Shown here piece after piece: positions 1 to 8,712 of a stretch of 64,000 nt of DNA. The DNA comes from Peribacillus simplex NBRC 15720 = DSM 1321 (GTDB taxonomy: Bacteria > Bacillota > Bacilli > Bacillales > DSM-1321): assembly GCF_002243645.1 (NCBI RefSeq), contig NZ_CP017704.1, positions 5,164,001-5,228,000 on the forward strand, in the 5' to 3' direction. Both the position numbers and the translations under genes were made by a program. Under the pieces are notes generated by a model. The model saw only the letters and a program-made list of their open reading frames with translations. It was not told where the DNA came from and ran no database searches. Each line of letters starts with the position of its first letter. Positions within the stretch are counted from its first letter, which is position 1.

Positions 1-232
1 TCCGATTGATTAGTTCTTGATATGTTCTTTGTTCTATTATCATTTCTTCATTGTGTTTTATTAATTTTCTTATTTTCTTTTTACTATAATCCACTTCGTA
101 TTCTTTAACTTTTGATTTGTATAGGGAAAGTTCAGATCTAAGGTGAATGATCATTTGCTGAAGTTGTAATGGAGTTATTTTATTCAATTTACTTTTTTGT
201 ATTTCATTGGCTTTTTCATCATCTGTATACAA
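1..232 (-). CDS. Partial hypothetical coiled-coil-like protein
   Basis: Read on the minus strand, an open frame of 77 codons begins at a TTG (position 232) and runs off the left edge of the window without a stop. A clear ribosome site (TAAGGAGTGG, 239-248) lies just upstream, which supports this start. The visible part is rich in Lys, Glu, Gln and Ile and should be mostly helical, possibly coiled coil; it has no signal peptide or membrane segment. I do not recognise the family, and the carboxyl-terminal part is missing from the window. Confidence 0.55.
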   Translation of the reverse strand, partial: MYTDDEKANEIQKSKLNKITPLQLQQMIIHLRSELSLYKSKVKEYEVDYSKKKIRKLIKHNEEMIIEQRTYQELINR

Positions 233-910
233 AAATAACCACTCCTTATTTTTGATCACATGTGAACAGGCTGTAATCTCCCGCCATTACCAATTAGGAA
301 TCAATTAGACAGGATGTTGAGATTCAGCTACTGTAAATGACCAAGAAGTTCCTATGCGGAGATGTTTATCAAGATTTTTATGGGTGTGGTAACTTAAGAT
401 GGAGTACGTTCGCGAGAGTGTTGGTGTTTCTTTGTAATAAGGAACACAGCGATATCCAAATCATGCAGGCGCATGGTAGACAAAAGTAAATTCCTCCTCA
501 TAAAATTATCATCTTGACCGAAAATCTTTAATTTCGATTTTTAAATATTCAGTGTCGGGTTTCAAACAAACACTGATCCCTTTATAAATGATTCCATAAT
601 AGTTATATGTACCGTATTCAAATCGGTGATTATATTTTTTATCTTTTTAATTCCCTCATCCTTAAGAATCTACATGGATGGAAGTCCTACATTTATTAGA
701 AAAGAGATGTTACTTTTTTACATTGTATAAACCAACTAATTTCACAAACATTTAGAGACTGCTATGTTTATTCTTTATCATTTCTTCATTACTCTTACAT
801 ATCATTAATATTGAGTGATATTAGGTTTGTGATGAAACAAGCCGCACGGTATTATTTTATCCTTTTGAAAATCAAATCTGTACAGGATTAACATAAAGGG
901 GGATACATAA
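233..910. other. Long intergenic stretch, no gene recognised
   Basis: About 680 bases between two genes that point away from each other. It is AT-rich, with short interrupted open frames only. I saw no RNA gene, repeat or convincing pseudogene. The promoters of the two flanking genes must lie here, but I could not identify a consensus site with confidence. The ribosome site of the rightward gene (AAAGGGGG) is at its right end. Confidence 0.5.
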
Positions 911-2152
911 ATGGATTTTAGAGTAGAAGTTGGAGAGAAGGAGGCAGGAACCATACCTTATGAGTCTCTCCCGGCATTTACTTACCTTTTTAGGGAATTG
1001 GGTTTTGATGTGCTGCCAGATACTGAAAATCAGAAAGTACAATTATGTTCTGCATTGCATGGTAAAAAAATTGTAATTTCTTCAGATTATGATGTTAAAT
1101 TTAACACATATAGAAAGGGCCATTTAGAAAAGAAGGTTCTGGAGTATATCAAAACATTCCTTTCTGCATGTGGGGCAAAGGTGATCCTAAAAGATGGAAA
1201 GAAGGAATCAGAAAATGCTGATTTTCATGTATACTTTTCACTCTTTGAAATTCCAGTAATAAAAGAGCCCATTCTTGAATTAATTCATAATTCAAAATCA
1301 ACTAATAAAAAGTTATTGGATATTTTTCATTATGAATGTACAAGAACTGGAACAAAATTTAAATCTAATGAGGTAGTTAGTGGCGCAAAAAAACCTTTTA
1401 TTAACATACAGATTATGTATCCTGTTATTACGGATGAAGATTTTTGGGAAAAACTTGGTGAAAAATATGCGATGTCCATAACAATAGGAATATTAGCTAG
1501 ATTTCACGAAAGTTCGCCTTTATCTGTTTTGTCATTAGTTCCAATTGAAATTTTCTCAAACATGTTTGTTCATTCTGAAAATACTGGGGTAAATTTAGAG
1601 CCTACCATGCAAAAAGAAAAAAGGTTACCAGAAAAGAAAAAATTTTTAGTAAAGAAACCAACTTTTCCTAAAAGAAAAGAAGCAGAAGTGTTTTTAGATT
1701 ATCATATTTTTATTGAAGAACATGAAGATCGTAACAAAATCAAGCTTATTGGAAATCTTCATATTAAAAATATAGGTACGGAAGTTTTGCGGAATCCAGT
1801 TATCTGTCTGCGTTCCACCCCTTCAGAAAGCATAAAAATATCTGGGCAAATATTGCCGCCGAATGTTGCCGAAACGTTGGGGGTAATGAAAAATGAAGAA
1901 ACAAAAGGGTGGAAATATATGAATGATGAATGGTTTGAAGAAATGGAGAAGGGAGAAACCTGGATATGTCCAATTCAATCTAAAAATATAAACCCTAGGC
2001 AAACAGAATCTTTAACTAACTTACAAATAAGCGTTCTTCAACCTGAAGAAAACAGCAATATTCGTGTAGAAGCTTTTGTGTTTTTTAAAGAACAAGATCT
2101 GGAAATCAGTTCGAGCAATCAAATTTCCTTATTATTATCGAAGAAACAATAA
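911..2152 (+). CDS. Hypothetical protein, possible spore-surface biosynthesis partner
   Basis: A 413-residue protein with a good ribosome site (AAAGGGGG) ahead of the ATG. No signal peptide or membrane segment is visible. The first ~210 residues look like a mixed alpha/beta domain (the stretch GKKIVISSDYDVKFN near residue 50 looks like a Rossmann-type strand-loop). After a Lys/Glu-rich linker (about residues 235-260), the rest looks beta-rich, like an immunoglobulin-like or stalk domain. I do not recognise the family. Its stop is 13 bases before the most likely start of a GT-D glycosyltransferase, so the two are probably co-transcribed. A role in surface or spore polysaccharide or glycoprotein assembly is inferred from that neighbour only. 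Confidence 0.7.
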   Translation: MDFRVEVGEKEAGTIPYESLPAFTYLFRELGFDVLPDTENQKVQLCSALHGKKIVISSDYDVKFNTYRKGHLEKKVLEYIKTFLSACGAKVILKDGKKESENADFHVYFSLFEIPVIKEPILELIHNSKSTNKKLLDIFHYECTRTGTKFKSNEVVSGAKKPFINIQIMYPVITDEDFWEKLGEKYAMSITIGILARFHESSPLSVLSLVPIEIFSNMFVHSENTGVNLEPTMQKEKRLPEKKKFLVKKPTFPKRKEAEVFLDYHIFIEEHEDRNKIKLIGNLHIKNIGTEVLRNPVICLRSTPSESIKISGQILPPNVAETLGVMKNEETKGWKYMNDEWFEEMEKGETWICPIQSKNINPRQTESLTNLQISVLQPEENSNIRVEAFVFFKEQDLEISSSNQISLLLSKKQ

Positions 2153-2165
2153 GGTAATAGGTTTA

Positions 2166-2924
2166 ATGGCAGAGCATGTTGGGGGTGGAAGTAGGGTGGT
2201 TGTAGGGAATTATCACTTTGAGAAATCCTTATTAGATAATATGAAAGTTATAAAATTATTGGACCAAGCGATAAAACAGAATAAAGGCTTTTCTCTTGCC
2301 CGTTTTGGAATAGGTGAAATAAGCTATTTAAGCTGGCCAGCCAATGGATTATTAGTGCAGGAGTTTAAACGGTATGAATCTTATGCGGGAGTATCCAATT
2401 CACCAGAGATAATTAGGAGGGAATTGGTCAGGTCATTGCGGGATACAGACATTGCTGGTTTGATAGCTCCATGGAGACTCGAACCTTGGGCAAAACAAAC
2501 TCGAAATGTACTTAAAAAACTGAAGTTCATACCTTCGAAAGCTTGTTGTGCTTGGATCATGCATAGCCTCTTAGACGAGGGGACATTATGGCCATGGCTG
2601 AGTAATAAGAAGGTATTTCTTGTTGGACGCCGTTCAAAAGAAGCAGAAATCGTTTTTAAAGAACAAGGCGTACAAATTACTGGCAGTATGAATTTAAATG
2701 GATATGCAGAATTAAGTGGAGTACAAAATGAGCTACAGTCTAATCAGGAATGGGAAATAGCGTTGATTTCTGCCGGGATTCCGGCAACCATTTTAGCTCC
2801 AAAAATTGCAAAATTGACCCAGAAGGTTGCCATTGATTTCGGTCATGCCCTTGATATGATTCTTGATGGAAAAGAATACAAACATTCTGAACTAGTGAAA
2901 AAATGGAATGATCAGTTTTCCTAA
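2166..2924 (+). CDS. GT-D fold glycosyltransferase-like protein
   Basis: I chose the ATG at 2166 (252 residues). A longer in-frame start at 2076 would overlap the previous gene by 77 bases, and its extra 30 residues look like out-of-frame translation of that gene. The protein carries an RFGIGE motif near residue 45, which resembles the RFGDGE signature of GT-D (DUF1792) glycosyltransferases; the middle Asp is Ile here. Later segments (LVGRRSKEAEIVFKEQG and a C-terminal AIDFGHALD) fit the same fold. Such enzymes transfer sugars onto surface glycoproteins or glycans. The preceding unknown gene is probably in the same transcript, and a possible two-way terminator follows. The target is unknown; spore-surface glycosylation is inferred from the neighbourhood. 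Confidence 0.7.
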   Translation: MAEHVGGGSRVVVGNYHFEKSLLDNMKVIKLLDQAIKQNKGFSLARFGIGEISYLSWPANGLLVQEFKRYESYAGVSNSPEIIRRELVRSLRDTDIAGLIAPWRLEPWAKQTRNVLKKLKFIPSKACCAWIMHSLLDEGTLWPWLSNKKVFLVGRRSKEAEIVFKEQGVQITGSMNLNGYAELSGVQNELQSNQEWEIALISAGIPATILAPKIAKLTQKVAIDFGHALDMILDGKEYKHSELVKKWNDQFS

Positions 2925-2973
2925 AAAGGAAAACAAAAATTAAATATAATCATTGTAGAAATAAAGAATATAA

Positions 2974-3030
2974 AATAATACTCGCAGATTCAACCTTGAA
3001 TTCATAAGGAAGAGGTGCGAGTATATTATT
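2974..3030. terminator. Probable bidirectional terminator between convergent genes
   Basis: The arm AATAATACTCGCA (2974-2986) pairs with TGCGAGTATATTATT (3016-3030). The outer stem is AT-rich, so it gives T-runs in both directions. The loop is long (about 29 bases), which lowers confidence. It lies between the GT-D gene and the oppositely oriented JAMM gene. Confidence 0.5.
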
Positions 3031-3040
3031 TGCACTAAAT

Positions 3041-3475
3041 TCAGTTTACGAATTTTAATTCTATCGGAAAGACTTTTTTTCTTGTTAGTTGGAAACATTT
3101 TAATTCAGGGGTCGAGTTTGCAAACGAAATAATAAGGTGGCCTACCTCTGGGTAGTTATTTAAGGTAATATCTCCTTCTGACGGATAAGCACTATCTGTT
3201 GGATGGGAATGGTAAATGCCAATCAAATCTTCATTCCTCCTATCGATAAGTTCAAATACATGACGAATTTGATCTAAATCCATCGAATAGGAAAAGGAGC
3301 TCCTATTGACATTTTCCATTGGCCAAATTGTTTCTGCAACCCCATTTTCCCCTGAAAGCAGTCCACAGGCTTCATAAGGAAGTTCGCTTTTGCAATGAGA
3401 AATCATTTTTTGCCTAACATGATTAGTGATGTAAAAAGTACCGGATTTTAAACTTAGATCATTTGTTTTTTCCAC
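3041..3475 (-). CDS. Mov34/MPN/PAD-1 (JAMM) metalloprotease, M67 family
   Basis: A 144-residue single-domain protein with a complete JAMM zinc motif: Glu35, then HSHP (His89, His91) followed by Ser99 and Asp102 (spacing HxH-x7-S-xx-D). In bacteria such stand-alone JAMM proteins cleave isopeptide or peptide bonds, often next to ubiquitin-like sulfur carriers (ThiS/MoaD-type) and E1-like enzymes; neither is visible here. The likely start is GTG at 3475, which lies inside the end of a tiny upstream gene (17-base overlap), so translation is probably coupled. Substrate unknown. The flanking spore-type genes suggest, but do not prove, a role in sporulation. Confidence 0.85.
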   Translation of the reverse strand: MEKTNDLSLKSGTFYITNHVRQKMISHCKSELPYEACGLLSGENGVAETIWPMENVNRSSFSYSMDLDQIRHVFELIDRRNEDLIGIYHSHPTDSAYPSEGDITLNNYPEVGHLIISFANSTPELKCFQLTRKKVFPIELKFVN

Positions 3476-3602
3476 AGCAACCTTTTGCTCGTACTGGCCG
3501 AACCTGGAGGGTAGAGGGAGTGCTTTGTTGTCGTTGAGCGGGCTGCAGGTTGGACATTCCTAATTTTCTTCTTACTTTACGTCTTAGCTTATCAGATGCC
3601 AT
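3459..3602 (-). CDS. Small basic protein (47 aa) upstream of the JAMM protease
   Basis: A 47-codon frame with an ATG at 3602 and a strong ribosome site (AAAAGGAG) about 8 bases upstream. The product is highly basic: an Arg/Lys-rich amphipathic start (KLRRKVRRKLG), a Gln/Ser/Thr/Pro-rich middle and a C-terminal KGCCGKNK with two adjacent cysteines. Its stop lies 17 bases inside the JAMM gene, so the two form one unit. The composition is like that of small spore-coat or DNA-binding spore proteins, but I recognise no family. It does not end in Gly-Gly, so it is not an obvious ubiquitin-like partner. The ribosome site and overlap make a real gene likely. Confidence 0.65.
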   Translation of the reverse strand: MASDKLRRKVRRKLGMSNLQPAQRQQSTPSTLQVRPVRAKGCCGKNK

Positions 3603-3755
3603 TTTTTTCTCTCCTTTTATAGGTATGCTCTATAAATATGAAATCATGAATCTTTATGTAACCTAATAATTAATAAATGGGTCGCCTAAAATCCGTGATA
3701 CATTTACTAAGTGTTGAAGTAAATAATGGTATTAGACTTTCCAAGTTTCTTTACA

Positions 3756-3791
3756 AAAAAAAACCGAGAGATTAACATCCCTCGGGTTTTT
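3756..3791 (-). terminator. Rho-independent terminator of the surface-protein gene
   Basis: On the minus strand, AAAAACCCGAG pairs with CTCGGTTT and is followed by a long T-run. It begins a few bases after the stop of the leftward gene 3796-4941. Confidence 0.85.
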
Positions 3792-3795
3792 AGTA

Positions 3796-4941
3796 TTATA
3801 CAGGGAAACGATCGCAATCTCCTACTTCAACCTCTAATCCAGGGTTAGTTACTTCTGTCAGAGCAATAGTGACGGTTAAAGATGGACTCGATATTGTCAG
3901 TGAAGCAGTATCCCCAAGAGGATCAGCATCATTTAGAATAAGTGTGAATGTCGCGTTTTCTGGTACACCTCCGGCTGGAGTTATAACACCTGTTCCAGTT
4001 GCAGTAAGCCCAGTTACTAATCCAGCAGCATCTGTAGCACATGTAGGCTGGAGAAAGTCAGTGGCTGTAAACGTGAAGCTTTGGTCAAGATCAGAATCTG
4101 GCGTTCCAATTGGAGTAGGTCCTAATGTATCGATGTAGGTAACTTGAATCCTGCTACCAGAAAGAGTACATTGGTCACAAACTAGGGCAGTCAAATCTAA
4201 GTTTCCTGTTGTAGGACCGCCTAGACCGTCTTCAAATACAATGATGGATGCTTCGCCAGTGAATTCTGCTGCACCTTGGCAGTCGCAGTTCAATGTCGGG
4301 AAGAAGGTTGGGCATTGTTGCGGGAATCGTGGTGTTGGGCACACGAACCCATCTTCTTCAATTGGAATGACAGGACGTGGTCCACAGAACTTAGCCTCGA
4401 CCTCTAGCTTAACCTCAGCCTCGACTTGAACATCTTTACACATGGTCACATCAAGTACAACCATATCACCAAGCATTTGATTTAAAACAACTGTGCATTG
4501 AACATCAAAAATATTACAGTTGATTTCTGTTCCCTCTGGGAAACATAGGATTACTTCATCCATGAAACTAACAGGGACTACGAAATTACACCCTGGGAGT
4601 GGTTCTCCATTGCAAAAGAATTGAACGCGGATATGGACATGGAAGGCAAGAGAAACAATTTGGGCCCCTGGAACATTAGGAATGTTAGCTGGAATGGCTC
4701 CGATAAAATCACAGCTTCGTGTACCAACTACTTCCGAACAAGTAGCTGTTATGGTGTTACCATCATGACGTGCATCTTCAATTGCTGCAAAGCATTCCTC
4801 AGGTATTTGAACTTTATTGCGGTCACGATTTGTTAGAACAACCCAGTCATATACTTTTGTAACACGAATACATTCAGGTCCGATGGGGTTCGGTACCACT
4901 TGTCGGCCCTGAATAGATTTGACGTTCCTTTTTTTCATCAA
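3796..4941 (-). CDS. Cys-containing spore-surface-type protein, family not certain
   Basis: A 381-residue protein without signal peptide or membrane segment. The first ~200 residues hold spaced cysteines and the phrase CIRVTKVYDWVVL (residues 24-36), of a kind I associate with uncharacterised spore coat/exosporium proteins of Bacillaceae; this is weak recognition. An acidic alternating stretch (VQVEAEVKLEVEAKF, about residues 171-185) ends this domain. A Cys/Pro/Phe-rich linker follows, then a Thr/Gly/Val-rich beta domain (about 225-381) resembling adhesin or appendage subunits. The gene has its own terminator. Synthesis in the mother cell and assembly on the spore surface is an inference from composition and from the neighbours. 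Confidence 0.6.
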   Translation of the reverse strand: MMKKRNVKSIQGRQVVPNPIGPECIRVTKVYDWVVLTNRDRNKVQIPEECFAAIEDARHDGNTITATCSEVVGTRSCDFIGAIPANIPNVPGAQIVSLAFHVHIRVQFFCNGEPLPGCNFVVPVSFMDEVILCFPEGTEINCNIFDVQCTVVLNQMLGDMVVLDVTMCKDVQVEAEVKLEVEAKFCGPRPVIPIEEDGFVCPTPRFPQQCPTFFPTLNCDCQGAAEFTGEASIIVFEDGLGGPTTGNLDLTALVCDQCTLSGSRIQVTYIDTLGPTPIGTPDSDLDQSFTFTATDFLQPTCATDAAGLVTGLTATGTGVITPAGGVPENATFTLILNDADPLGDTASLTISSPSLTVTIALTEVTNPGLEVEVGDCDRFPV

Positions 4942-5082
4942 ACATCTTTCCCTTCAGTATCAGGTTTTGAACACATTAACATACTATGGGGATATCTTTT
5001 TATGGGTACATTTTTCTTAGAAAATGGGCTAATAAAATATTATGAATTTATAAATGTATATTTATATAATCAAAATTCAAAT

Positions 5083-5091
5083 CATAAAATA
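5083..5091 (+). promoter_or_regulatory. Possible sigma-E/sigma-K -10 element
   Basis: CATAAAATA fits the CATANNNTA -10 pattern of the mother-cell sigma factors and lies 28 bases before the start of the DUF1360 gene, 15 bases before its ribosome site. I could not find a convincing matching -35 element, so this is only suggestive. Confidence 0.3.
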
Positions 5092-5118
5092 TTAAAAGAA
5101 AGATTAGGAGGTGAATAG

Positions 5119-5457
5119 GTGTTGGCTATAGAATGGCTTGATTTTATTATTTTAATATTGGCTACTTTCCGGTTAACTCATTTAATTGTATTTGACGAAA
5201 TCACTTCATTCATCAGAAAACCTTTCTTGACTGGCACCGTCCAAGAAAATGCCTCTGGACAACTGGAGGAAATCATTGAAATAAAAGGATCAGGACTTCG
5301 TTATTTCATAGGTTCGCTTTTAAGTTGTTATTGGTGTGTAGGGTTCTGGTGTTCCCTCATTACTGTACTTACTTATTATAATTTTCCTGCTGCTTTTCCA
5401 ATCTTATTGGTCTTAGCTGTTGCGGGGGCTGCTGCTTTTATTGAATCTAAAGTATGA
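5119..5457 (+). CDS. DUF1360 membrane protein, YjcA-type
   Basis: A 112-residue membrane protein with about three hydrophobic segments (residues 6-25, 60-85 and 90-108) and the family motif CYWCVGFWCS near residue 70. DUF1360 proteins such as Bacillus subtilis YjcA are linked to sporulation; the molecular function is unknown. The ribosome site AGGAGGTG (5106-5113) serves either the GTG at 5119 or the adjacent TTG at 5122. The gene stands alone, with a possible mother-cell sigma -10 element just upstream. The paired cysteines flanking a Trp could bind a metal or form disulfides, but this is a guess. Confidence 0.8.
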   Translation: MLAIEWLDFIILILATFRLTHLIVFDEITSFIRKPFLTGTVQENASGQLEEIIEIKGSGLRYFIGSLLSCYWCVGFWCSLITVLTYYNFPAAFPILLVLAVAGAAAFIESKV

Positions 5458-5635
5458 AAGTACATTTTCCCTAAACATGTAGGGGTACACAAAGAAAAGC
5501 ATAATGAACTTTATTGTAATTTGATAAGCGGATATAGTTATTCAGACTAAAATTATATGCTGATCGTCATAAAAATGCTTCATAGACAGAGAGGCATATA
5601 TATTCTTAGGTTAAAGTTTAGACAGCTTGGAGCAC

Positions 5636-5794
5636 TGGGAAACATATCCCAATAAAGATGAGGAAGATTTAAATTAAGCGGAACCAAAGTCAGGGAAATG
5701 CTCCGGAAGGGACATATCCCGCCACTAGAGTTTACACGTCTTGAAGTTGGCTGAGGTTCTTATTAGAGGCATGAAGACAAATGAAGGCGAGTAA
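5636..5794 (+). pseudogene. Remnant of sulfate adenylyltransferase (sat) C-terminus
   Basis: Translated with frame changes, this stretch reads like the end of bacterial ATP sulfurylase: a [12 protein letters not shown] motif, IPPLEFTR, then AEVLIRGMK and a stop at 5792-5794. One frameshift lies just before the SGTKVREML motif and another after LEFTRLEV. Only about 50 of the ~380 residues remain, and no start or ribosome site is present. It is the tail of a lost gene that activated sulfate to APS. The 568-base gap around it (5458-6025) has no other gene I can recognise. Confidence 0.7.
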
Positions 5795-6025
5795 GCTATT
5801 GTAAACCCGTTTAAAGAGAAGCGCTTCTTGGATAGGATCCGAAATAATACAATGAATGTGAAAAGCACAACATTCAATAATTCCTGTTAACTTGTTTCTT
5901 AATTAATATTTCCAGAATTCAGTGTTTAGTTTATTCTTTATTAATCGAACAGAGCAGTATAGTTTAAGAACAGTTATTGAAGATTCGTAGATATTAAGTG
6001 AAGATAACGAATTGGATGTGGATTA

Positions 6026-7012
6026 ATGAAAGCCATTGTGTACACAAAGTACGGTTCCCCTGACGTGCTTCAACTGAAAGAGGTAGAAAAACCTACTCCT
6101 AAGGAAAATGAAATACTGGTAAAAGTAAAGGCGACAACGGTAACAATGGGGGATATTCGGTCAAGGAGCTTTACGGTTCCTCTTTCTGTTTGGCTGCCTG
6201 CTCGGATAATCATGGGTTTTAGACGTCCCAAAAAATCCATATTGGGCTTGGAGTTATCTGGGGAAGTTGAGTCAGTAGGTAAAGATGTCAAGCTGTTTAA
6301 AGCAGGTGACCAGGTTTTTGCTGCTTCCCAAGTGGGCTATGGTGCTTATGCTGAGTATAAGTGTCTGCCTGAAGAAGGACCAGTATCATTTAAACCCAAT
6401 AATTTATCTTTTGAGGAAGCCGCAGCCATTCCAATTGGGGCGCGTACAGCATTGTTTTATCTTAGAAAAGCTAACATACAGAGTGGTCAAAAGGTTCTTG
6501 TCTATGGTGCATCAGGTAGTGTAGGAAGTTATGCAGTACAGATTGCCAAGTATTTTGGGGCAAAAGTTACAGGGGTTTGCAGTACCGCGAATGTAGAATT
6601 GGTAAAATCTCTTGGAGCCGATAAGGTCATAGATTACAGTTCAGAGGATTTTTCCAGAGATGGTGAGACCTATGATGTTATCTTTGAAGCGGTAAACAAG
6701 AGTCCGTTTTCAGCTTGTATGAAATCGCTGAAGAAGGACGGAACCTATCTAAATGTCACCGTACCGGTACCCGGTGTTCGAATGCTATGGACTAAATTGA
6801 CAACCAGCAAGAAGCTGATATTGAGTCAAAATTCACCTGAAACCCCCGAAGCTCTAAACTTCCTCAAAGAACTTGTTGAGGCGGGGAAGTTAAAAGTGGT
6901 CATTGACAAATATTATGCGTTTGAAGAAATAGTTCAAGCCCATAGATATGTAGAGAAAGGACACAAGAAGGGAAATGTCGTAATAATTATGGAACATAAT
7001 AGCAAATCCTAA
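6026..7012 (+). CDS. Zinc-independent medium-chain oxidoreductase (quinone reductase-like)
   Basis: A 328-residue MDR-superfamily enzyme. The GroES-like domain covers about residues 1-125. The NAD(P)-binding Rossmann domain follows, with the dinucleotide motif GASGSVG at 161-167. The cysteine/histidine ligands of zinc alcohol dehydrogenases are absent, so it belongs to the quinone-oxidoreductase-like branch that reduces enones or quinones with NADPH. The ribosome site is weak. It stands alone between a pseudogene and a GNAT gene. The substrate cannot be told from sequence. Confidence 0.85.
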   Translation: MKAIVYTKYGSPDVLQLKEVEKPTPKENEILVKVKATTVTMGDIRSRSFTVPLSVWLPARIIMGFRRPKKSILGLELSGEVESVGKDVKLFKAGDQVFAASQVGYGAYAEYKCLPEEGPVSFKPNNLSFEEAAAIPIGARTALFYLRKANIQSGQKVLVYGASGSVGSYAVQIAKYFGAKVTGVCSTANVELVKSLGADKVIDYSSEDFSRDGETYDVIFEAVNKSPFSACMKSLKKDGTYLNVTVPVPGVRMLWTKLTTSKKLILSQNSPETPEALNFLKELVEAGKLKVVIDKYYAFEEIVQAHRYVEKGHKKGNVVIIMEHNSKS

Positions 7013-7208
7013 TAAATGAAACAAGATAATAATCAAGCTCTTATTAAGCCAAAGGGTGTGTTCTGATTATAAGGTTAGCCGGTTTATACTGGTTGACCTT
7101 TTTTTAAAATGGAGTTTGATATATAAGTAGTCAGGATAGTACGTACGAATGTTATTCGGGAGCGACTCTGATCGAAATTAATCTATCTTTAGCAAAGGGA
7201 GTGGAAAA

Positions 7209-7742
7209 ATGTTTCCTATAATTGAAACTAAACGGTTGGTATTGAGAGAATTGGTTGAAGGTGATGCTTTAGATATATTAAAATGTTTTTCCAATCCAGA
7301 GGTATTACGATATTATGGGCAAACTCCGTTAACAAATACAGATCAGGTGAAGCAGATCATTAGGAATTTTTCAAAGAATTTCGATGAAAAACATGGAATT
7401 AAATGGGGAATAGCATTAAAAGGGAAGGATGGCATTATCGGAACAATTGGATTTCAAGAATGGTCTCATGAACATAAGAGAGCAGAACTGAGCTATGCAC
7501 TTTTCCCAAATTATTGGGGTAACGGTTATGCAACAGAAGCTGTCAGTAAGGTGATTTCTTATGGTTTTAAAGAGCTTGACTTAACGCGTATTGGAGCAAT
7601 TGTTTTTATTGAAAATAAAGCATCCAATAAGTTGTTGACAAATTTAGGTTTCAAAAAAGAAGGGATATTGAGAAATTATATGTACCAAAATGATGTTTCA
7701 TTTGATACTAATCTATACTCTCTTTTAACGGTAAAGCCTTAA
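7209..7742 (+). CDS. GNAT N-acetyltransferase, RimJ/RimL-like
   Basis: A 177-residue protein beginning with the typical IETKRLVLREL start of the RimJ/RimL-like GNAT branch and carrying the acetyl-CoA pyrophosphate loop in YWGNGYATEA (about residue 100). The later ENKASNKLLTNLGFKKEG is the usual C-terminal signature. Family members acetylate N-termini of ribosomal proteins or small amines. It starts at an ATG preceded by AAAGGGAGTGG. The target is not predictable. Confidence 0.88.
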   Translation: MFPIIETKRLVLRELVEGDALDILKCFSNPEVLRYYGQTPLTNTDQVKQIIRNFSKNFDEKHGIKWGIALKGKDGIIGTIGFQEWSHEHKRAELSYALFPNYWGNGYATEAVSKVISYGFKELDLTRIGAIVFIENKASNKLLTNLGFKKEGILRNYMYQNDVSFDTNLYSLLTVKP

Positions 7743-7922
7743 TGATTCGCCAAGGAAAATGTTAGGTTCACAGACATAAGCGGGGAGTGTTAACTGTTTT
7801 ATGGAAACAAATGAAAATTCAGATATATATTTAAAAATTCATTGTTTTCCTGTAAGATAACAATATATAAAAACCCTGTCGACTTGTCGACTTACTTAGA
7901 AAACGTGAGGAAAACATAAATT

Positions 7923-8483
7923 ATGGAATTCGAAAAAAGTCTTGAAAAAAGATGGAGTAATCAACAAAGCATAGGTTTAACAGCATATTTAAAGAAAATG
8001 AAGGGCGAAGCTAGAGAAAAAGACAGAATTGATTATTTGGATTCCTTTGTTTCAGCTATAGGTGGGCTCATTGCTATTATCATTATTAGTTTTATAGCTG
8101 TCTATTTAGGATATCCTATGGCATTAGCACCTCTTGGAGCGAGCTGTGTTATTGTTTTTGGTGCGCATAAAAGTCTCTTGTCACAACCCCGTAATGTTAT
8201 TGGTGGACATATAATCTCTACAACAACAGCTCTTATCATTTGGAGCATCTTTGGTAAAAGCCTATTCATTATCGGTCTTGTATTAGCTATTGTATTAATT
8301 ATAATGACTTTTACAAAAACCGTTCACCCTCCCGCAGCAGCTAGTGCCCTTGTTTCAATCAATTCTCAAGCTGGTTGGGGATTCCTGACTTCGATTGTAT
8401 TAGGTACCTTATTATTAGTTTTTATATCGATGATTTATAATAATTTATTTCAAACAAGACAATATCCAAAACATTGGTTATGA
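7923..8483 (+). CDS. HPP family membrane protein
   Basis: A 186-residue integral membrane protein with four or five hydrophobic segments (from residue 40 on). It has the HPP-family signatures PLGASCVIVFG and a VHPPAAASAL segment, the His-Pro-Pro that names the family. HPP proteins are membrane proteins; some plastid and cyanobacterial members have been linked to nitrite transport. The charged N-terminal ~35 residues should be cytoplasmic. No CBS domains are attached, unlike some relatives. It is monocistronic. Confidence 0.85.
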   Translation: MEFEKSLEKRWSNQQSIGLTAYLKKMKGEAREKDRIDYLDSFVSAIGGLIAIIIISFIAVYLGYPMALAPLGASCVIVFGAHKSLLSQPRNVIGGHIISTTTALIIWSIFGKSLFIIGLVLAIVLIIMTFTKTVHPPAAASALVSINSQAGWGFLTSIVLGTLLLVFISMIYNNLFQTRQYPKHWL

Positions 8484-8712
8484 AAAATTCAAAACTCATT
8501 TTAACTAAACGGGAGCTTTTTATTTGGTGACTGTTTTATGGCTCCTCCCTTATTGTGCTGACTGCTTAACTTCAATAAGCGGAGACTGCTGATTTTTCTT
8601 ACTAACTATTAGAAAACCATCCTTACCATCATATAAAAAAAATAACGTATGATAATGATTTGCTAAAGCTTGATGGGCAGTGGTAAAATCCCAGTAAAAA
8701 AGGTGAATGTTC

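Noticed and set aside
3869-4836. Open frames on the plus strand inside the surface-protein gene
   Set aside because: They lie opposite a longer, better-supported gene with its own terminator, lack ribosome sites, and have no recognisable domains.
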